64,000 nucleotides of DNA from Gordonia oryzae (GCF_003797185.1 NZ_RKMH01000007.1:124001-188000); one strand, 5' to 3'. Positions 11,541-19,976 are shown, counted from the first letter of the stretch. Notes: a model not told the origin generated them from the letters alone. Numbers and translations: made by a program.

Positions 11541-13088
11541 TCACTTCTTGGACGCGCCGGGCCCTCCGGATGCAGCGGCACCCCGGCCGACGGTGTCGAC
11601 GCCCTCGATCTCCCCTCGCTCACGCCTGCCGACCATCGAGTGGCGCATGCCATAGAGGAAGTAGACGGCGACACCGATCACCATCCAGATGACGAAGCGA
11701 ATCCAGGTCAGCGCCGACAGATTGAGCATCAGCCAGATGCAAGCCAGGATGGCCAGGACCGGGATGATCGGTCCGCCGGGAACGGTGAAGCCGCGGTCGA
11801 GATCCGGTCGGGTGCGGCGCAGGATCATCACACCCGCAGCGACGACGACGAACGCGAAAAGCGTACCGACGTTGACCATCTCTTCCAGCTTGTCGATCGG
11901 GAAGAAGCCCGCGACGATGAACACCACGACCCCGATCAGCACAGTGAGGCGGGCCGGAGTACCGAAACGCGGATGCGTCTTGGCCAGACCTCGTGGCAGC
12001 AGCCCGTCGCGGCACATCGCGAACAGCACCCGCGACTGGCCGAGCATCAGGACCATCACGACGGTCGTCAGACCGGCGAGGGCACCGATGGCAATGGTCT
12101 TCTCCGCCCAGGTGACCCCGTTCAGCGCGAACGCCGTCGCCAGGTTCTTGGGTTTGCCGTCACCGGCACTGGTGGCGAGCTGGGTGTAGCTGACCATTCC
12201 GGTCACCACGATGGTCACCAAAATGTAAAGGACGGTGACGATCGCCAGCGATCCGAGGATTCCGCGGGGAACGTCGCGGCGGGGGTTACGGGTTTCCTCC
12301 GCGGTGGTGGCGACCACGTCGAACCCTATGAACGCGAAGAAGACAATCGACGCCGCCGCCAATACCCCATACCAGCCATAGGAGCTCTCGCCGCCGCCGG
12401 TGATCAACGAGAACAGCGACGAGTCGACCGACTTCTCGGCGCCGGCGCCACTTTCTGAGGGCGGGATGAAGGGCCTGAAGTTGGCGGACTTGACGTAGAA
12501 GAACCCGACGACGATCACCAGCAGCACCACGGCCACCTTGATGGCCGTGATGACGGCACTGACCCGCGAGGAGAGTTTGGTGCCGAAAACCAGCAGTGTG
12601 GTCACCACGGCAACGATGACCATCGCCCCCCAGTCGATCGTCACCGATCCCACATCGACTGTGCCGCCAGAGAATCCGAACACACTGCCGAGATAAGACG
12701 ACCACCCCTTGGACACCACCGAGGCGCCCACAGCGAACTCCAGGATCAGATCCCACCCGAGGATCCACGCGAGGAACTCGCCAAAGGTTGCGTAACCAAA
12801 GGTGTACGCCGATCCCGCGACCGGCACGGTCGAGGCGAATTCGGCGTAACACAGCGCGGCCAGGGCACAGGCGATCGCGGCCATCATGAACGACAGTGAG
12901 ATGGCCGGACCGGCCTTGTTACCCGCGGTGGTCACGGTGATGGTGAAAATGCCTGCGCCGATGACCACCGACACCCCGAAGACCATCAGATCCCACGAGG
13001 TCAGGTTCTTACGAAGTTGGTGTCCGGGCTCATCGGTGTCGGCCATCGATTGCTCGACGGACTTGACCCGGGTCAGCGGGTTGGCCAT
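11541..13088 (-). CDS. APC-superfamily amino-acid permease
   Basis: A 515-residue cytoplasmic-membrane transporter of the cationic amino acid transporter (CAT/YfnA-like) group. About twelve hydrophobic helices are visible. The first helix region carries the Gly-rich unwound segment (VVIGAGIFTITVTTAGNKAGPA), followed by YAEFASTVPVAGSAYTF and the FFAFIGFDVVATTAEE motif of helix 6, both typical of APC transporters for amino acids. Synteny with the cationic amino-acid transporter near sahH in M. tuberculosis supports the assignment. The exact substrate cannot be read from sequence. It stands alone, followed by about 170 bases before ahcY. Confidence 0.88.
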   Translation of the reverse strand: MANPLTRVKSVEQSMADTDEPGHQLRKNLTSWDLMVFGVSVVIGAGIFTITVTTAGNKAGPAISLSFMMAAIACALAALCYAEFASTVPVAGSAYTFGYATFGEFLAWILGWDLILEFAVGASVVSKGWSSYLGSVFGFSGGTVDVGSVTIDWGAMVIVAVVTTLLVFGTKLSSRVSAVITAIKVAVVLLVIVVGFFYVKSANFRPFIPPSESGAGAEKSVDSSLFSLITGGGESSYGWYGVLAAASIVFFAFIGFDVVATTAEETRNPRRDVPRGILGSLAIVTVLYILVTIVVTGMVSYTQLATSAGDGKPKNLATAFALNGVTWAEKTIAIGALAGLTTVVMVLMLGQSRVLFAMCRDGLLPRGLAKTHPRFGTPARLTVLIGVVVFIVAGFFPIDKLEEMVNVGTLFAFVVVAAGVMILRRTRPDLDRGFTVPGGPIIPVLAILACIWLMLNLSALTWIRFVIWMVIGVAVYFLYGMRHSMVGRRERGEIEGVDTVGRGAAASGGPGASKK

Positions 13089-13197
13089 TCGCCTCGACCT
13101 CTCTCGTTGGTACAGCCATGTGCGGTTCCAGCCGATCAGCCAGAACGCCCACCACAGCGCCGACTGGTTGCCGTGGGCTAGACGCTAATCGACGCGA

Positions 13198-14148
13198 TCA
13201 CGACTTACCCGGATTTCGGTGCAGAGCGGACGGATCGCTGCGGTCGATGTCGGGTTCGAGGTAGATGATGCGGGCCTGCGGCACCGCCGCACGCACCCTG
13301 GACTCGGCGGCGTCGATGGTTCGGGCCACGGTCTGCAGGTCGACGTTCGGTGGCAGCGCGATCTTCGCGGCCACCAGCATCTCCTCGGGGCCGAGATACT
13401 GGGTCTTGATGTGGATGACGCGGTCGACGCCGTCGCTGGCGAGCGCTGTCATGATCGCGGCCTCCTCGGTCTCGGTCGCGCCCTCACCGATCAATAGGCT
13501 CTTCATCTCCACGATCAGCACGATCGCGATGACCCCCAGCAACACTCCGATGCAGACCGTACCGATGCCGTCCCAGATCGCATCGCCGGTCGCCATCGTC
13601 AAGCCCACACCGCCGAGGGCGAGGACGAGACCGATGAGGGCTCCGCTGTCCTCGAGCAGGACGACGGGCAGTTCGGGGTTGCGCGAGTTGCGGATGAACC
13701 GCCACCAGCTCGCCGACCCCTTCAACGGCCGCGACTCACGGAATGCGGTGACGAAGCTGTAGCTCTCCAGGCAGATCGCGACGAGCAGGATGACGACCGC
13801 GACGAGCGGCGACTCAAGCCCGTGGTCGTGGGCGTGCATGATCTTCTCGACGCCCTCGTAGATCGCGAAAAGCGAACCGAGAGCGAAGATCACGAGTGCG
13901 ACGATGAACGAGTAGAAATACCGGGCACGCCCATACCCAAAAGGATGCAGCCGATCGGCGCGGCGGGCCGCGCGTTGTTGCCCGAGCAGCAATAGACCCT
14001 GGTTGGCAGTATCGGCGACCGAGTGCACGCCCTCGGCAAGCATCGACGACGAGCCGGTGACAGCGAACCCGACGAACTTGGCAATCGCGATACCGGCATT
14101 GGCGGTCAGGGCGGCGACGATCGCCTTCTTGGAGCCTTCGGCGGACAC
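13198..14148 (-). CDS. Cation diffusion facilitator family efflux transporter
   Basis: A proton-driven divalent cation exporter of the CDF family, 316 residues. It has about six membrane helices: SSSMLAEGVHSVADTANQGLLLL in helix 2 contains the HxxxD metal motif, and helix 5 carries EDSGALIGLVLALGG, in which the second pair is Glu/Asp-like rather than His/Asp. A C-terminal cytoplasmic dimerisation domain follows (VDRVIHIKTQYLGPEEMLVAAKI). The altered helix 5 motif resembles the SLC30A9/YdfM-like branch, so zinc specificity is uncertain. The start is GTG 14148, with GGAGG upstream. Confidence 0.88.
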   Translation of the reverse strand: MSAEGSKKAIVAALTANAGIAIAKFVGFAVTGSSSMLAEGVHSVADTANQGLLLLGQQRAARRADRLHPFGYGRARYFYSFIVALVIFALGSLFAIYEGVEKIMHAHDHGLESPLVAVVILLVAICLESYSFVTAFRESRPLKGSASWWRFIRNSRNPELPVVLLEDSGALIGLVLALGGVGLTMATGDAIWDGIGTVCIGVLLGVIAIVLIVEMKSLLIGEGATETEEAAIMTALASDGVDRVIHIKTQYLGPEEMLVAAKIALPPNVDLQTVARTIDAAESRVRAAVPQARIIYLEPDIDRSDPSALHRNPGKS

Positions 14149-14298
14149 GAGCTGATCCTCCCATTCGCCGGGAACCCGGCATGACAGCGCAACATCGCGA
14201 ACTCTAGGCCATCACCGCTCATCGCGACACCACCACCCGAACCGCCGGCGACCACCGTCGCCGAGCCCTAGCCGGCGGATCGGGCGCCGAGCCGATGC

Positions 14299-14339
14299 CC
14301 ACGCCTTTGGTGCCGGAGCCCCGGCGGCAGCAAAGGTGT
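14299..14339 (-). terminator. Hairpin downstream of the ESX gene run
   Basis: Arms CACGCCTTTG and CAAAGGTGTG (one wobble pair), with a further GC-rich inner stem, lie about 30 bases past the stop of the esxA-like gene. This fits the end of the leftward ESX operon. There is no long T tract. Confidence 0.5.
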
Positions 14340-14365
14340 GGGCCGGGCCCGGTGCTGCGGCGGGT

Positions 14366-14668
14366 CTAGACGAGCCCGCCGAAGCCGCGTGCGATCGAGG
14401 TATCGGTCTCGTTCATCACCGTCCGCGCATTGGTCACGCCGCGCTGGATGCCGAGCAACTGCTCGCGGGCCTGCATGAACACGCGGTCCCAGTTCTGCTG
14501 GGCGGCGTCGTAAGCCTGCTTCGCGCCGGGTGAGCGCCAATTGCCGTCGAGTGCGGCGACTTGCGATTTCAGCTGCGACGCCAGGTCTTCGAGGCGGCCG
14601 AACTGGGCGTTCAGCCCCCCTTCGAGGTCGCCGAGGGCGGCGAAGTCGTACTTGATTCTTCCGGACAT
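14366..14668 (-). CDS. WXG100 family protein, EsxA-like, with WRS turn
   Basis: A 100-residue helical-hairpin protein of the ESAT-6/WXG100 family, secreted by type VII systems. Residues 1-42 and 50-95 are predicted helices. The turn between them reads NWRSPGAKQAYDAAQQNW: Trp44 is present, but the Gly of W-X-G is replaced by Ser46. The tail GFGGLV has no YxxxD/E signal, as expected for the EsxA partner that relies on EsxB for export. AAAGGA precedes the ATG. It is the last gene of the leftward ESX cluster and lies 148 bases from its presumed partner, an unusually long gap. Confidence 0.85.
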   Translation of the reverse strand: MSGRIKYDFAALGDLEGGLNAQFGRLEDLASQLKSQVAALDGNWRSPGAKQAYDAAQQNWDRVFMQAREQLLGIQRGVTNARTVMNETDTSIARGFGGLV

Positions 14669-14720
14669 GGGAAGTCCTTTCGGTCAGATGTGGTCGTGAT
14701 CAGATGTGCCGGGCCCGGTC

Positions 14721-14790
14721 GTGGTCGGTCCCGGTAGTGGTCGGCCGCGGTGGTGGTCGGGCCCGGTAGTGGTCGGCCGCGGTGGTGGTC
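14721..14790. repeat. 32-bp tandem repeat between the two WXG100 genes
   Basis: Two full 32-bp units (14721-14752 and 14753-14784; 31 of 32 positions identical), then the first six bases of a third, beginning GTGGTC. Each unit is GC-rich and built from GTGGTCGG and CGCGGT blocks. It fills most of the 148-base gap between the esxB-like and esxA-like genes, where these pairs are normally almost adjacent. Confidence 0.85.
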
Positions 14791-14816
14791 GATGGTAGGT
14801 GCGCCTGCGCGAGGGC

Positions 14817-15134
14817 TTACAGACGCAGCGGCCCCTCGGCGCCAAAGCCGCCCGCGGCCTGCGAATCCTGGTCGTCGTAGCCGCTGAAACCAGCGGTCAG
14901 CTGGTTTCGGATATCGTCGAGGGCGGCATTGAGCGCCGTCGCCGACGAGTTCCAGTCGGTGTGGGTGTTGTCGAATGCGTTGGACGCGCGGCCGTTCCAG
15001 CTGGACACGCCCGTCGAGGCCGCAGTGGCGATCTGGCGGATCACCGCCTGCATATCGTCGACGATCTGCGAGACCGATTGCGCTGTGGCCAAGCCTGATT
15101 CGACGTCGACGTCAACTGCTCCATCGAGATTCAT
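14817..15134 (-). CDS. WXG100 family protein, EsxB-like, with YxxxD secretion signal
   Basis: A 105-residue WXG100 protein, the probable heterodimer partner of the EsxA-like protein. The central turn is SSWNGRASNAF, with a canonical Trp46-Asn-Gly48. The C-terminal tail carries Tyr86-DDQ-Asp90, matching the YxxxD/E export signal of type VII substrates, followed by a flexible Gly/Ala tail. ATG 15134 is preceded by GGAG with good spacing; the open frame extends nine codons further without a ribosome-binding site. It follows espG and the PE/PPE genes in the same direction. Confidence 0.88.
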   Translation of the reverse strand: MNLDGAVDVDVESGLATAQSVSQIVDDMQAVIRQIATAASTGVSSWNGRASNAFDNTHTDWNSSATALNAALDDIRNQLTAGFSGYDDQDSQAAGGFGAEGPLRL

Positions 15135-15248
15135 GGTGCTTCTCCTCATAGATGTCGGCACCGTCGTCGCGATGCCCCCGAAGCGCTGTCCGTGCGGACA
15201 GGCGCTGATGTCCCCCGGCGAAGATCTCGATGGGGAAGTCCCGTCGAC

Positions 15249-16103
15249 TCATGGGAACCACCGTCGTCCGGGCAGGGTGTCGATCAGCCGGTCCACGGCC
15301 GCACCGATCCGATGACCCGTCCCCGGGGTGATGGTGGTCCACAATCTGTCGTCGGGTGATCTGCTGAGGCCCATCAGAATTCGACCCGCACGCGAGTCGA
15401 TGATCCCGATGGCCCCAGAAGTCTGGGTCAAGACGCCGTCGGCACGTGTGGTGGCCACGATCTCCCACCGCACATCGCAGGACAGCAACGCGTCAGCCAC
15501 GCGGATCGCATGGGCGTCCGCGGCGCCCCATGCGCGCAGTGCCGCACCAACATCGAGGGTGTCGGCACAGTGACCGAACCTTTCGGTCAGTTCGCGGGTG
15601 GGGACGCTGGTCTCGGCGAAGTCCAGTGCGTCGTGCGGGCCACACGTCGCGCGAACGGCGCCGGCCAAGGCGTTGATGTCAGGCACGGGGATGAGGGCGA
15701 GGTCGATGTGATCACCTCGCCGCACCGCGAGAACGTGGTCGTGACCGCGACGGGCCACGCAGGCGCGGACCGTCGACTCGGCGGCGAAACCCCGAATCTC
15801 GAGTTCCCGGTCGGGGTGGGCGAGCACCCCGACCACCAGCTCGGCCCAGAGCGTGGGGCCGCTGCTGTCGGACAGTCCTGCCTCCGTGATGGCACGGTCC
15901 AAAGTGGCATCGTCGTGATCGGCACGGTCGCGGGCGTCGGCTCTTGCCTCGCCGAGCGCACCGTCTGTCTCGCCGAGCGCACCGTCGGCCGCCGGCGTCC
16001 AGAGGTCGAGCACCACCGGCCAGGTGGTCACCCCACATCGTTGTCCGAGTCGGCGCAATGCCGCGATCTCGATGCGGCGGGAATCGGTCGACGTCACGAT
16101 CAC
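15249..16103 (-). CDS. ESX secretion-associated chaperone EspG family
   Basis: EspG proteins are cytosolic chaperones that bind the tip of PPE in PE-PPE pairs and deliver them to a specific ESX apparatus. The 284-residue product has family features such as LWAELVVGVLAHPDRELEIRG and VARRGHDHVLAVRRGDHIDL, followed by a C-terminal domain ending RLWTTITPGTGHRI. The start is GTG 16103: it overlaps the PPE stop by four bases (GTGA) and has GGGAGG upstream. The open frame runs upstream to 16589 only as a shadow of the PPE gene. The gene order PE-PPE-espG-esxB-esxA fits one functional module. Confidence 0.85.
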   Translation of the reverse strand: MIVTSTDSRRIEIAALRRLGQRCGVTTWPVVLDLWTPAADGALGETDGALGEARADARDRADHDDATLDRAITEAGLSDSSGPTLWAELVVGVLAHPDRELEIRGFAAESTVRACVARRGHDHVLAVRRGDHIDLALIPVPDINALAGAVRATCGPHDALDFAETSVPTRELTERFGHCADTLDVGAALRAWGAADAHAIRVADALLSCDVRWEIVATTRADGVLTQTSGAIGIIDSRAGRILMGLSRSPDDRLWTTITPGTGHRIGAAVDRLIDTLPGRRWFP

Positions 16104-17098
16104 TGTGCCCTCCCCGTGTCCAGGGTGAGGGTCTGCTCGACGTATCGGGGGTCGAGCGCCACGCTCGCCTGTGCGGCGACCTCGGCCCAGGTTTCCGGAG
16201 GGCGGGGGGATGCCTCGGCCTGCCCGATCTCGGCCTGTGCTCGGGTGTCGACGCGGACGACGCGATCGCTCATCGATGCCGTCGAAGTCGTCGACGCCAT
16301 GGGCGGCGGTACCGCGGGCGACGCTCCGGGTGTCTCCGACCCTGCCGCAGCTGCGCCCGCGCCGGTGGTCGGCGTGGGTGATGCTGCGGGCGCTGAGGCC
16401 ACCATCGTCGGTGTGTACGCGCCCCGAGGAGGCGGCGCCGAGAGGATCATCGGCGCAACGATTCCCGTGGGCGAGCCGGACCCCTGACCCGAGTGGTCGG
16501 AGACAACCGGCGTCTGCGGTGATCGGCCGGGCGTGGTCGCCGGCGGGGTGCCGGGCACCAGTTGTGGTGCGGCGTGGGCAGCTCGCCACGGCTGTGCCAG
16601 CGGCTCGGCGGCCGATTCGTAGGCCTCCATCACCCGCGCCGCGCGCATCCGTTGCTCGTGGACCGCGCGCTCGGCGTGCGCGGACGCCCCGGTGGCGATC
16701 GGCGCGAGGAACGCGACGACTGCCGCACCGTGCGCAAGCGTGGCGGCCAGATCAACCTCTGCGACGCTCGGCATCGCCAGTCGCGCTACCGACACGGCGA
16801 GTGACTGCGCCTCGGTCAGCGCCGCAGCCTCGGCGGCTTGCACTGCCATGTCGGTCAGCCATCCGAGGAGACCGGCGAGACGGTCGAGGACGTCGGCGGC
16901 TGGGCCGGACTCCCAGTCGGCCCGCAGTCGCGCGAGGACAGCCCCGTATTCGGCTGCTGCACCGGTGAACTCACCGGCGAGTGCGCCCCACGCGATTGCG
17001 GCGTCGGCAAACGCCGAAGCTCCTGGCCCCTCGACGAGGTCGCTCGCGAGTCGGCGGCTGGAACGCGCGTCCCAGAGGACTCCGGTGAATCCGGTCAT
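16100..17098 (-). CDS. PPE-like ESX substrate
   Basis: A 332-residue PPE-family-like protein. The N-terminal 170 residues form a helical PPE domain (GPGASAFADAAIAWGALAGEF, then YGAVLARLRADWESGPAA, with Trp62 at the WxG-like position), but the Pro-Pro-Glu tripeptide that names the family is absent. A Pro/Ala/Thr-rich low-complexity region (about 180-290) and a short conserved end follow. The start ATG 17098 has GAGGAG upstream. It is coupled to espG by a four-base overlap and preceded 97 bases upstream by the PE-like gene, its likely heterodimer partner. Confidence 0.8.
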   Translation of the reverse strand: MTGFTGVLWDARSSRRLASDLVEGPGASAFADAAIAWGALAGEFTGAAAEYGAVLARLRADWESGPAADVLDRLAGLLGWLTDMAVQAAEAAALTEAQSLAVSVARLAMPSVAEVDLAATLAHGAAVVAFLAPIATGASAHAERAVHEQRMRAARVMEAYESAAEPLAQPWRAAHAAPQLVPGTPPATTPGRSPQTPVVSDHSGQGSGSPTGIVAPMILSAPPPRGAYTPTMVASAPAASPTPTTGAGAAAAGSETPGASPAVPPPMASTTSTASMSDRVVRVDTRAQAEIGQAEASPRPPETWAEVAAQASVALDPRYVEQTLTLDTGRAQ

Positions 17099-17195
17099 GC
17101 CCACTCCTCTCGGCTTGTCGGTGGGTCGGTCGGGATGACTGTCTACGGACGGGGATGTCCGGAGGTCATGCGGTTGTCGGGCCCTGAGGCGGCCG

Positions 17196-17513
17196 TCAGG
17201 CCCGCAGTCCGGTCGCGGCGTGATCGTCGGCGTCAGCGAGGCCACCGGCGTGCGACTGCAGCATCGCCGCGATATCGCGCAGCTGTTGGATGCCGGAGGT
17301 CGCGTCCTCGGCGAAGCGATCGGCCACTGCGGTGGCCGAGGCAGCCGTGGTCACCGATACCTCGTCTCGACCGGGCGCGGCGACCGCGGCCTCCGGAGTG
17401 AGTCGTCCGACCGCTGCTTCCAAGGACAACGCCAGACGTTCGAGATCGGCGCAGGCCCTGGACAACTCATGCGGATCGACGTCGAGACCGTCGGTGGTTG
17501 GTGGCGGTGTCAC
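17196..17513 (-). CDS. PE-like protein
   Basis: A 105-residue all-helical protein resembling the PE domain: the segment AAPGRDEVSVTTAASATAVA matches the PE pattern in which a Pro-Gly-x-(D/A)-E-V-S turn begins the second helix. PE proteins pair with PPE proteins and are recognised by EspG and the ESX motor. No C-terminal YxxxD/E signal is visible. The start is GTG 17513, with AGAAAGG upstream. It lies between the EspB-like gene and the PPE gene, all in one direction. The PE label is based on this motif and position. Confidence 0.7.
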   Translation of the reverse strand: MTPPPTTDGLDVDPHELSRACADLERLALSLEAAVGRLTPEAAVAAPGRDEVSVTTAASATAVADRFAEDATSGIQQLRDIAAMLQSHAGGLADADDHAATGLRA

Positions 17514-17547
17514 AGGCTGACCTTTCTGATGGTGACGAGCAGTGGAC

Positions 17548-18912
17548 TCATCGGGCTGAGACCGGCCCGGCCGGACCGAGTCGTAATTCGATGTCGGGCG
17601 CTGTCTCTGGGTCGGCGTCGGCGCCGAGCACTGCGGGAGCGACGTCCGCGACCCCGCCGACCATCTGCTTTCCGTTGTTCTCGGTCACCAGATAGTCGGG
17701 GACCTCGTGGGTGTCGTCGGACGCCCCGGCACCGCGAGCGGCACCGGCGGCAGCCATCGGGGCCATCGATGCCGGCATCGGTGTAGCGGTCCCGGTCGCC
17801 ACACGCGCCGGGGAGGCCGGGGCGTAGCTCGCCGGTTCGGTGGCGCCGACGACAGTCATCCCGGAGCGGGCCGCTCCCAGCGGCGCGGTGATCGCCGTAC
17901 CACCGGCCCCACTACCGCCGCGGCCGGCACCGCCGGCGCCCATCGGCATCGCGCCAAGACCGGCCAGGCGACCGCCGGGCCCGGCAGGCCCACCGGCGCC
18001 GTCTTCCGGCGCGACATATGCCGCCGGCCGGACCGCAGTATCGTCGGCGGCCAGCGCCTGCTGCAGTGGTGCGGTGAGCAAGGAGGGGATCTCGGTGGCC
18101 GTGGAGACGACCGGGGACACCGCGTCGAGGATCGCGCCGGCCAGCGCGAACGGTGACTGCGTAGCGCCGCCGGCTCTGGTGGGCGCGTTGGTGACCGGCA
18201 CTGGCGCTCCGTTCACGGCCATGTGGGTTGTGGGAGCCAGCAATTGGGCCCGCGTGGCAGCGACGGCGGCGGTTGCTTCGGAGAGGCCTAGGCCGGCCAG
18301 GCTCACTGCGAGTGGCAGGGCCGCCGGCCCGGTCAACGAGACGGCCGCGGTGATCTTGGCGATGGTCGCGGCCAGGATGGCCTGAAGGGTTGCGATACCG
18401 GCGGCGACGATGCCTGCGGCGGCCTCGATGTCGAACGACATGCCGCTGCCCTGCGCTGCGAGCTGCCCACTGTTGACGCTCGCCTCCCCGGTTTTCGCAG
18501 CCGCCGACACCGCGCTCTGACCACCCCACACCTCGTCGGCGATCTTCATGGCGGCCTGCGCCATCGACATCGACGACTCGAGCATCGTGGACAGCCCCTG
18601 GAAGATGACCGTTGGATCGAAGTCGGCCGCCGATAGATCGCCGGTCCCGAAGCTGCCGAGCAGATCGGTGATCGGTTTGACGAGCAGACCGACGTCGATG
18701 GCCGGTAGCGGCGGCAGTCCCGGAAGCGGTGGCAGCGGCGGGAACTCGGGTAGTGGCGGGAGTCCCAACCCTGCCAGCACGTCGCCTACCGGCCGGTCGA
18801 GGATCGGTCCGAGCGGTGTCGCCGCGATCATGTCGTTGACCGACATCTCGGTGAGCGCCGGGAACGCGTGCGGCCCGGAGGTGGGCTGCCCGGAGGTGGA
18901 CTGTTGACTCAC
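17548..18912 (-). CDS. Large Ala/Gly/Pro-rich ESX-associated protein, EspB-like
   Basis: A 454-residue probable ESX substrate. A Pro-rich segment of Leu-Pro-Pro repeats (about 50-72) precedes a helical region with a WXG-type turn (VWGGQSA, Trp129) and a long Ala-rich helical hairpin (about 150-235). The C-terminal half is low-complexity Ala/Gly/Thr, ending in a conserved-looking tail with VPDYLVTENNGKQMVGG. This architecture resembles EspB and other secreted ESX-associated proteins, though direct homology is uncertain. The GTG start overlaps the EspC-like stop as GTGA, implying coupled translation. Confidence 0.65.
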   Translation of the reverse strand: MSQQSTSGQPTSGPHAFPALTEMSVNDMIAATPLGPILDRPVGDVLAGLGLPPLPEFPPLPPLPGLPPLPAIDVGLLVKPITDLLGSFGTGDLSAADFDPTVIFQGLSTMLESSMSMAQAAMKIADEVWGGQSAVSAAAKTGEASVNSGQLAAQGSGMSFDIEAAAGIVAAGIATLQAILAATIAKITAAVSLTGPAALPLAVSLAGLGLSEATAAVAATRAQLLAPTTHMAVNGAPVPVTNAPTRAGGATQSPFALAGAILDAVSPVVSTATEIPSLLTAPLQQALAADDTAVRPAAYVAPEDGAGGPAGPGGRLAGLGAMPMGAGGAGRGGSGAGGTAITAPLGAARSGMTVVGATEPASYAPASPARVATGTATPMPASMAPMAAAGAARGAGASDDTHEVPDYLVTENNGKQMVGGVADVAPAVLGADADPETAPDIELRLGPAGPVSAR

Positions 18913-19217
18913 AGCACCGACCGCAGAGTGGCAGCGGAGGCGTCATCGACGGCCTCGAACTCGGCGAGCCCACCGAGTGCGCTCGCCGCAGTCGCCGCGT
19001 GGACGGCGGCCAAATTGCCCACCGCGACCAGGTGATTGCTTTGTGCGGCAATGAATGCCGCGAGGAATTCTTGCCCGATCAGTCCGAACACGGGGATCAT
19101 GACCGCCGTGTTCGCGGCGGCATTGACCGACCCGGCCGCGGCCACCGCGGTACCGATCGCGGCATTGGTCGCCGCGAAGCCCTCGAGTACCTCCGGCGTT
19201 ACCGTCACATGATTCAT
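18909..19217 (-). CDS. EspC-family (DUF2580) ESX secretion-associated protein
   Basis: A 102-residue Ala-rich helical protein starting NHVTVTPEVLEGFAATNAAI, matching the EspC/EspF (DUF2580, PF10824) family opening in which a Thr-Val-x-Pro-Glu segment leads the first helix. These are WXG100-like ESX substrates or filament proteins. A good GGGGGAG site precedes ATG 19217. Its start overlaps the end of a 27-codon open frame (ATGA), and its end overlaps the EspB-like start by four bases. Family assignment is by sequence pattern and location. Confidence 0.7.
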   Translation of the reverse strand: MNHVTVTPEVLEGFAATNAAIGTAVAAAGSVNAAANTAVMIPVFGLIGQEFLAAFIAAQSNHLVAVGNLAAVHAATAASALGGLAEFEAVDDASAATLRSVL

Positions 19218-19297
19218 GCTCTCCCCCTTGCCATGTCATCTACTGCCATGTCATCTACTGCCGTCGCGCTCGTCGATGTCACCCGCGCGTCGGTCAT
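19214..19297 (-). CDS. Possible 27-residue translationally coupled leader ORF
   Basis: A short frame bridges the YbaB-like gene and the espC-like gene. Its ATG overlaps the upstream stop (ATGA), and its own stop overlaps the espC-like start (ATGA). It contains a tandem 15-bp repeat (19229-19258) encoding AVDDM twice. The product MTDARVTSTSATAVDDMAVD(...) has no recognisable domain. It may be a coupling device that carries ribosomes across an otherwise 76-base gap rather than a functional peptide. Confidence 0.3.
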   Translation of the reverse strand: MTDARVTSTSATAVDDMAVDDMARGRA

Positions 19298-19632
19298 CGC
19301 GACCCGTCCGGCCGCGATTGCACCAACTCCGCGAATGATGCGGTGAAGTCCTCGGTCATCGCGGCTCGGCGGGCGAATGCTCGCTGGGCGGCGAGCATGG
19401 CCGTCGCCACGATTGCGGAGCCGAGTCGGGCACCACCGAGTTCGCCCGCCCCATCGGCGAGCCACAGCCCGGTCATCGCCCCGGATCCATCGACCTCCAC
19501 GGTGATCAGATCGTCTGCGGAGCTCTCCCGGACCCGGATCCGCGCCAGCTCGTCCGAGAAGTCGTGTAGACGGCCCAATTGGGTCGTTGCGCGGGATTGG
19601 AGTTCGTCCATTGCCCAGTTCATCGCACTCAC
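19294..19632 (-). CDS. YbaB/EbfC-like protein of the ESX cluster
   Basis: About 112 residues with a YbaB-like fold pattern: an N-terminal helix (MDELQSRATTQLGRLHDFSDEL) followed by the beta segment RESSADDLITVEVDGSGAMTGLWLA and a C-terminal helix. Proteins of this kind (EspL in ESX-1) recur beside ESX substrate genes; their role there is probably chaperone-like. GTG 19632 overlaps the upstream stop by four bases (GTGA); ATG 19623 is an alternative. Pairs with the next gene, which is a second protein of the same general class. Confidence 0.65.
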   Translation of the reverse strand: MSAMNWAMDELQSRATTQLGRLHDFSDELARIRVRESSADDLITVEVDGSGAMTGLWLADGAGELGGARLGSAIVATAMLAAQRAFARRAAMTEDFTASFAELVQSRPDGSR

Positions 19633-19976
19633 ACCGATCTGAGCCAGGACGCGGGTGCGTCGGCCTCGTCGTCGTCGCGCAGTTCGGCGCCGGCCAAATC
19701 GTCGGGCCTGGGCAGACCGAGCGACTCGACCACCTCCGTCGGCGTCCCGGCATCGAGTAGCCTGGCGCGCAGCCGGATCGCCGACGCCATCGCCGACTGC
19801 TGACACAATCGAAGGACGTCGGCGGCCACAGCCTGAGGGTGTTTGCGCAACTGGGTGTCGTCGATACGCACCGCAAGCGGCAGGCCCGCCGGTGTCGTGA
19901 TCACCGAGATCGCCCCGTCCCGCGATCGCGCCGAGGATGTTTCCTCGACTCCATCACTGAGATCCTCGCCGATCAT
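19629..19976 (-). CDS. EspL/YbaB-like protein, first gene of leftward ESX operon
   Basis: A 115-residue protein; the middle part ISVITTPAGLPLAVRIDDTQ is a two-strand beta hairpin typical of YbaB-like proteins, followed by helices (VAADVLRLCQQSAMASAIRL). The N-terminal 20 residues are variable. The ATG at 19976 follows GGGGGAGGG and faces a divergent promoter region shared with the EspI-like ATPase gene. I infer an ESX accessory role from company and fold pattern only. Confidence 0.6.
   Translation of the reverse strand: MIGEDLSDGVEETSSARSRDGAISVITTPAGLPLAVRIDDTQLRKHPQAVAADVLRLCQQSAMASAIRLRARLLDAGTPTEVVESLGLPRPDDLAGAELRDDDEADAPASWLRSV

Noticed and set aside
14721..14790. CRISPR-like array
   Set aside because: The units are in direct tandem without spacers; no cas genes are present in the window.
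15249..16589. 446-codon frame taken as the EspG gene
   Set aside because: The first 162 codons overlap the PPE gene in another frame and lack conservation; GTG 16103 with GGGAGG and a four-base overlap is the proper start.
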